From an uncultured Porphyromonadaceae bacterium (lineage in GTDB: Bacteria > Bacteroidota > Bacteroidia > Bacteroidales > Muribaculaceae): a DNA stretch of 54,268 bases. Made by a program: the position numbers and the translations under genes. This document shows positions 50,204 through 54,268 of the stretch, piece by piece; positions within the stretch are counted from its first letter, which is position 1, and each line of letters starts with the position of its first letter. The DNA is taken from contig CAMWVQ010000010.1 of NCBI GenBank assembly GCA_947177635.1, forward strand, positions 1-54,268, in the 5' to 3' direction. The notes under the pieces are model-generated. The model made no database searches, was not told the origin of the DNA, and saw only the letters and a program-made list of their open reading frames with translations.

Positions 50204-51823
50204 TCAGATATTGATTGAACGTGCTCCATCACAATAATCTTGAAGATACTCATTTAAGTTGACCGGGCGATATTCGTCAAAATAGATGATATGGGCCAAT
50301 TTCTTTGCGACCTCAGGGATACTCATATGAGATGTTTTCACAACAGTTACATCGGTTTCATCATATAGCTGCTTAAAGTGCTGTATTTTCTTTTCATTCC
50401 ACTCTGAACCATATTGATATGGATTCCTTTTATTAAGTCGCTGATGAATACTTTCCGCATTAGCGGTGAGTATTATGATTTGCCCTTTGACAAGAGGTAT
50501 GTCAGATTCTGTTTTTTTAAAAGAATGCAATAATTCAATTGCTCTTTTTTGCACTAAATCACCGGAAGCTGCGTAAGTAATAGGATCTAAAGGTGAACGG
50601 TCAATCAATTGTATGCATCGATTTTCTTCGTACACGATACTGTTTTTTAATCTGAATTGCTCTGTAATCCAATCATCTAATTCTTTCCTTTCTTCGGGAG
50701 ATAACAATGTATCTGCCTTATCAAGGTTCTTATGTTTCACCCCTGGCCATTCATTACATATTTTGAAGTCCTTAAGCATTTCTAATGCAGAAGTTTTGCC
50801 AGTGCCAGGAGCACCTGAAATATAATAATTTAGAACCGGAGACAATCCATTTTCCCTTAATAAGTTTGAGAAAGCACTTTTATCCATATTAAGACACTCT
50901 CCCAATTGTTTTATGCCGTCATTATCAAGAAATAATACAATGAGGTTAAATGTATCAAAATAACTTTCTTGAATGGCCTTCATATCCTTGACGGATAAGT
51001 TGAAATTTTTGGGGTCTTTGTAGAAAATGTAATAATGATAATGGCCCGGATTAATGACAGCGGTTTGCCGTAACATATGCCTAAGGTTTTGGTCCTCTAA
51101 AGACACTCCGATAAACAACGCTGTATATCTTGAATAAAAATACATTAATGGACTATAATGGCCCATTATGCTCTCTAACAACTGATCCTGGAATGATTTT
51201 TCCGAAAAGACAAAATGATCACTAATGCCTTCTTCTATCTTTTCTGGAAGATAACCATTGGGGTGATAAATCACACTTTTGTTTAATTTGAAATTTACAG
51301 AGGGCTTATCTGTAGACACAAATTCTTTGGAAGTATAGCTCCCTGATATATTTTTATTCTCTTTTCTGAGAATTTGTTCTATGAAATTATCAAAGTTATA
51401 ATTGATGGTTATCGGCGATTTTCTTATGATGTTAAGATACTCATATAGATATGGGTGCTTAAGATTTTTGATTGACTTGCTTTTGTAAAGTTCTGTATGG
51501 ATTAGTTTTATCCAATCCATACGCATCGCATCTTCATAAAATGGTACAGTGCGGTCTAATGATGATGAGTGTTTATTCTTATAATGTTCAAAAAGAGCTT
51601 GAACTTTTGATGTAAGGGATAGATTTGACTTAAAAATAGTTTGTCCATCCACCTCCTTATTATTTGAAATGCGTTTTATCAGTTCATTCCAATTGGGGAT
51701 TTTCCAATGCCGGCTTGCTCCCGCACCCAAACAAAGCATCAACTCGTTGTCCTGATTTTTTTGATACATATGGACTACAGGCTTATGGTAGTTGCAAAGA
51801 ATCTCTTTGAATGTCTTGTTCAT
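50204..51823 (-). CDS. SIR2-like domain fused to a P-loop kinase-like domain
   Basis: A 539-aa protein. N-terminal SIR2-like domain (SIR2_2 type): GAGAS at 33-37, TINYNFDNFIE at 139-149 with N141 and D145, a candidate catalytic H187 in YHPNG, and GVSLEDQNLRHMLR at 239-252. About residue 330 on is a second domain with Walker A GAPGTGKTS (337-345), a DRS motif at 408-410 (as in deoxynucleoside/thymidylate-type kinases) and a lid-like RLNKRNPYQ at 462-470. SIR2 domains in defence proteins cleave NAD; the kinase-like half may sense or process nucleotides. Starts 4 nt after the NDT-like gene. Strongly AT-rich. Confidence 0.85.
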   Translation of the reverse strand: MNKTFKEILCNYHKPVVHMYQKNQDNELMLCLGAGASRHWKIPNWNELIKRISNNKEVDGQTIFKSNLSLTSKVQALFEHYKNKHSSSLDRTVPFYEDAMRMDWIKLIHTELYKSKSIKNLKHPYLYEYLNIIRKSPITINYNFDNFIEQILRKENKNISGSYTSKEFVSTDKPSVNFKLNKSVIYHPNGYLPEKIEEGISDHFVFSEKSFQDQLLESIMGHYSPLMYFYSRYTALFIGVSLEDQNLRHMLRQTAVINPGHYHYYIFYKDPKNFNLSVKDMKAIQESYFDTFNLIVLFLDNDGIKQLGECLNMDKSAFSNLLRENGLSPVLNYYISGAPGTGKTSALEMLKDFKICNEWPGVKHKNLDKADTLLSPEERKELDDWITEQFRLKNSIVYEENRCIQLIDRSPLDPITYAASGDLVQKRAIELLHSFKKTESDIPLVKGQIIILTANAESIHQRLNKRNPYQYGSEWNEKKIQHFKQLYDETDVTVVKTSHMSIPEVAKKLAHIIYFDEYRPVNLNEYLQDYCDGARSINI

Positions 51824-51827
51824 ATCT

Positions 51828-52259
51828 TTATTTGCAGGCTTTGTTTATATTGGTTGACATTATGGTTGACAACACTCTCTTTAATTTCGAAAGGGTTGTG
51901 ATTTGGGTACAAGACAGGTAAATCATAAGATTAACCGGCAAAAATTTACGATACATTCGTGCATCACTTCTTATACCGATAATTGGTTTCTTCATTTGAA
52001 ATGCATAACCTATTTCCCATGCAGTGCCGGAATCTACATCAATTCCATCAAGGTTCGCGACAATAATGTCTGCTTTCTGTAAATTCTCAACATCAATAGA
52101 AAAAGCCGTTTCAAGAGTGGTATTCGCAACTAGACCGACATCTCGTTGGGCCATAAAAGTCCGGAAGCCTAAGGATTGACATATCATATTAATCTTTAGG
52201 TTGTATTCGCGTTCACCTTCTGAAAATATAGGTCCTGCAATAAATACAATAGGTTCCAT
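51828..52259 (-). CDS. Nucleoside 2-deoxyribosyltransferase-like protein
   Basis: A 143-aa protein of the Nuc_deoxyrib_tr fold. Markers: FIAGPIFSEGER at 6-17, an aligned MAQRD, DIIVANLDGIDVDSGTAWEIGYA at 64-86 with the family's catalytic Glu (E82), and the KPIIGIRSD loop. Enzymes of this family exchange bases between deoxynucleosides; related domains in conflict systems cut N-glycosidic bonds of nucleotides or NAD. It is immediately upstream of the SIR2-kinase gene (4 nt), so it is almost certainly co-transcribed and functionally linked. Confidence 0.88.
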   Translation of the reverse strand: MEPIVFIAGPIFSEGEREYNLKINMICQSLGFRTFMAQRDVGLVANTTLETAFSIDVENLQKADIIVANLDGIDVDSGTAWEIGYAFQMKKPIIGIRSDARMYRKFLPVNLMIYLSCTQITTLSKLKRVLSTIMSTNINKACK

Positions 52260-52814
52260 AACTGTGAAGAAACATTTATTGAAATCGCACCAAATTTAAG
52301 TGCGATACTACGAAAATATAGATTAGTCTTCGCTCTTTAATACATTCATCCCCAAAACGGAGGTCTTATGTTATACAATGTAATTCATCGTTTTATAAAT
52401 TAAATTATGGGATTTAAGGCAATTATCAGCAATGTAACATTATGGCTGTAATTCTATTAGTCAAATCTCATTAATCTATAAATCACATACATTATATACA
52501 TTGGTTTGGGTTCTATTTCACGGTAATTCTAATCTACACTGCAAAGATAGTATTTTTTTCACAAATACATGGCTAATATAACTTTTTCTGTTCTTGTATA
52601 TCAGAATAATTCCAATAATACATTTGTCTCATTTGTTCTATATAGGATATTTATGCTTCTAGTACGAGTTAAGGTATAATCTGCATTTGTCATACTCACA
52701 GTAATACCACCTAGTTTAATTTAATAAGTATCCTATTTTATCTTTACGTGATGAATTTGGAATCTACTCAACGGTGTAGATGCACGGGATAAATCGCTAC
52801 AAACAAATCTGCAT
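52260..52814. other. AT-rich non-coding gap between NDT gene and RHS remnant
   Basis: No gene seen in about 550 bp. A small inverted repeat (ATCGCAC / GTGCGAT, 52286-52307) lies 30 nt upstream of the NDT start, and a -7-like box (minus TATCTTTG, plus 52543-52550) about 280 nt upstream. Either could belong to the promoter region of the NDT/SIR2-kinase unit. Confidence 0.5.
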
Positions 52815-53414
52815 CTAACCCCAAACCTCACGCCACGTATTAATATACTCGACATATCAGTACACTGTCGGGGTGTTACCTGCGAGACCGATGGGGTCCG
52901 ATGATATGTACATGCCCATTTAGGGAGAGTAGTATCGGAAGCGGTTGTAGTACAGCCCGGTCTCGGCGTCCTCGTACTGCCTATAGTAGCGGAACGGCAC
53001 CAGCTTAGGCTTCTTGGGCTTGCCGCCCAGAGTGGCCGACAGTGGTATCCCCACGTCGTTGCAGGTCATCACCAGATGGCCCTTGGGGCTCATCCGGACG
53101 CCGTCGCAGAAGACCATCTCCGAGGCGAAGAAGTTCATGCTCTCGTGACCTATCATCGCTGACATCAGGAACGGACCCACAAGCGGGATGTGCATCAGCG
53201 GGATGATAATGCCGCCGGTGTCCGAGACTCCGCGCTTCAGCCCGTTGACCGTGACGTTGGTCCCCAGGAACGGTATGTAGTCGGCAACGTCAAGGACAAT
53301 CCCTATGTAGGGATGCAGAGGGTTGAAGGGCGGTGACGTCGTCACGTGAACGTCAATCCCTACTACCATCGTCATATGACTGTCCGACAACAACATGAAC
53401 TTTATGATTACCAA
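52815..53414 (-). pseudogene. Decayed PAAR-RHS mini-gene (displaced cassette remnant)
   Basis: Open frame 53414-52920 (ATG at 53396, TTG at 53414). The N-terminal ~125 residues are a PAAR-like/RHS N-terminal region (VVGIDVHVTT, DYIPFLGTNVTVNGLKRGVSDTGGI, MIGHESMNFF, LVMTCNDVGIPLSATLGGKPKKP) of Bacteroidales T6SS RHS effectors. It is joined directly to the end of the RHS core, PFRYYRQYEDAETGLYYNRFRYYSP, where a stop lies. In the same frame the homology continues past the stop (YISSDPIGLAGNTPTVY, stop, YV...) for another 35 codons with further stops. The hundreds of residues of YD repeats expected between the two parts are missing. GC-rich unlike its flanks. Confidence 0.85.
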
Positions 53415-53878
53415 ATAGCAATGAAATATCTATGTTCTTCTCTAAAAAGGCATAGACCAGCTCGTTCTTTTTCTTTATAAATGAGAATTTCTTCGATAAT
53501 ACGATTATCTATTTTGAAGAATGAGTCTATTATTTTTTCGTAGTTTGCAATAATTAGGCTTAAATTAGTTGACAATTCAAAATGATAATCATCAAAAGGG
53601 ATGATGATTCTAAAATCAGAATCTCCATTTTGCTCAATATATTTTTTCACCAAGATGTTAAATGAGGATATAATATTGTCAACATTATCTACATAGCTCC
53701 CATCAGCTATAATTTTACTTATTATATGCGTTTCTGCTACCTTAACGAGTTCGTGGTAATCAACGCCTACATCAGTAATGTTAGAATGAGAGAATCGGCT
53801 ATCAATTAAAGAAAGCTCTTTCTCCAATCTTTTCTGGATACTCAATTTACGCAGTTCCTTAAATCTATTATTTTTCAT
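53408..53878 (-). CDS. Putative immunity protein for the RHS toxin
   Basis: A 156-aa AT-rich-coded protein, no signal peptide, with a charged helical N-terminus (NNRFKELRKLSIQKRLEKELSLID) and alternating helices and strands; ends in FIAIW. Not assigned to a known family. Its ATG (53878) overlaps the toxin stop (TGATG), the arrangement of a toxin/immunity pair. Immunity function is inferred from this position and size; a TTG start at 53887 is less likely. Confidence 0.78.
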   Translation of the reverse strand: MKNNRFKELRKLSIQKRLEKELSLIDSRFSHSNITDVGVDYHELVKVAETHIISKIIADGSYVDNVDNIISSFNILVKKYIEQNGDSDFRIIIPFDDYHFELSTNLSLIIANYEKIIDSFFKIDNRIIEEILIYKEKERAGLCLFREEHRYFIAIW

Positions 53879-54268
53879 CAATGACAACCTTTCTTTTTAA
53901 AACCGTGTATATTTTCTGGATGGTGACCCGGTAACTGATTATACTTCCCTGGGACCATAGGATTATGAGGATTTTTTGTGTTTGGTTCAGCTGCATGAAA
54001 ATGCTTACCTCTTCCATATTTATCCTCTTCATGCAAGATGACGTATTTTTTCTTACCATCCACATCAAATTCGTAAACAGTCCTGTTCTCATACTTGCTA
54101 TCAAAAACAAATTGATGAGTGGTAAATTGTGTAGAGTTGGGTATACCTGCCTGTTTTTTCGCTGCTCTAAAATTAGCTCTTCTTGATAATGCTTCCAACC
54201 CCAACCAGTCCAACCACGCATTTACGTCGCTTACATAGCCATAGAGCGTGGGGTTGTTACCGGCGATA
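53878..54268 (-). CDS. RHS polymorphic toxin, C-terminal part (continues beyond the window)
   Basis: Partial: the frame is open to the window edge. The edge codes for the end of the RHS core (AGNNPTLYGYVSDVNAWLDWLGL), then a 110-residue toxin domain: FRAAKKQAGIP, VYEFDVDGKKKYVILHEED, GKHFHAAEPN and GHHPENIHGF. The order of one Glu and three His positions fits the HNH/EndoVII-type (EHHH) nuclease toxins; the name is tentative. RHS proteins are delivered by T6SS, and the toxin is released by self-cleavage at the core end (family knowledge). Composition shifts from GC-rich to AT-rich at the core/toxin junction. Confidence 0.88.
   Translation of the reverse strand, partial: IAGNNPTLYGYVSDVNAWLDWLGLEALSRRANFRAAKKQAGIPNSTQFTTHQFVFDSKYENRTVYEFDVDGKKKYVILHEEDKYGRGKHFHAAEPNTKNPHNPMVPGKYNQLPGHHPENIHGFKKKGCH

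Noticed and set aside
50204-51823. SIR2-kinase protein as a fully named known defence system
   Set aside because: It does not match the named SIR2-containing systems I can recall (no HerA-like helicase, TIR or Argonaute partner), so no system name is assigned.
53868-54221. 117-aa minus-strand frame overlapping the RHS toxin
   Set aside because: It is an alternative frame of the toxin gene; the frame that continues the RHS core is the one used.

Overview
The window reads as chromosome from a member of the order Bacteroidales; the family Muribaculaceae is a reasonable guess (inference). Reasons: many genes are preceded by the Bacteroidetes promoter pattern (TTTG, about 20 nt, TAnnTTTG); Bacteroidetes-restricted families are present (DUF4954, DUF4369, the GlmU-like nucleotidyltransferase, DUF6175-like, TssD, and a C-terminal domain resembling type IX secretion sorting domains); and the core is GC-rich with long envelope lipoproteins. 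No 16S gene is present, so the genus cannot be fixed.

Region 1-42417 is a GC-rich housekeeping chromosome. It holds malate dehydrogenase, gdhA, a FtsB/DivIC-like gene with a small membrane protein and dapB, pheT-yebC, two very large surface proteins (a 1205-aa GLUG/T9SS-type protein and a 1033-aa lipoprotein with a collagen-like stretch), yifB with a DUF4369 lipoprotein, tRNA-Asp, DUF4954, a six-gene envelope operon of unknown role (22009-27105), rfbC divergent from a GlmU-like transferase, a beta-helix lipoprotein, mtnN / AlbA_2 / uvrC, relA/spoT, upp, carboxynorspermidine synthase with deoC, a GYF_2-CD225 gene with DUF2752, and a LOG protein with a cobalamin adenosyltransferase.

Region 42420-54268 is an accessory island. 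It opens with three 12-bp direct repeats spaced exactly 41 bp apart and a tyrosine recombinase. Next come about 0.7 kb of nested inverted repeats without a convincing gene, then a plus-strand block typical of Bacteroidales conjugative elements (PcfK-like, PcfJ-like, DUF3873 and small proteins). No relaxase, coupling protein or conjugation pore gene is seen in the window, so this is a degraded or small island, or an element that continues beyond the edge.

From 47902 to the end every gene is on the minus strand and most are AT-rich. They are an orphan type VI secretion tube protein (TssD/Hcp), a FRG-domain protein, a two-gene unit of a nucleoside 2-deoxyribosyltransferase-like protein and a SIR2-like/P-loop kinase fusion, a decayed mini PAAR-RHS gene, an immunity-like gene, and the C-terminus of an RHS polymorphic toxin that enters from beyond the window. 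The island therefore combines interbacterial competition parts (TssD, RHS toxin, immunity) with what looks like a nucleotide/NAD-centred defence unit. The NDT plus SIR2-kinase pair is the best candidate for an undescribed system. The six-gene envelope operon and the structured non-coding block are the next most interesting.
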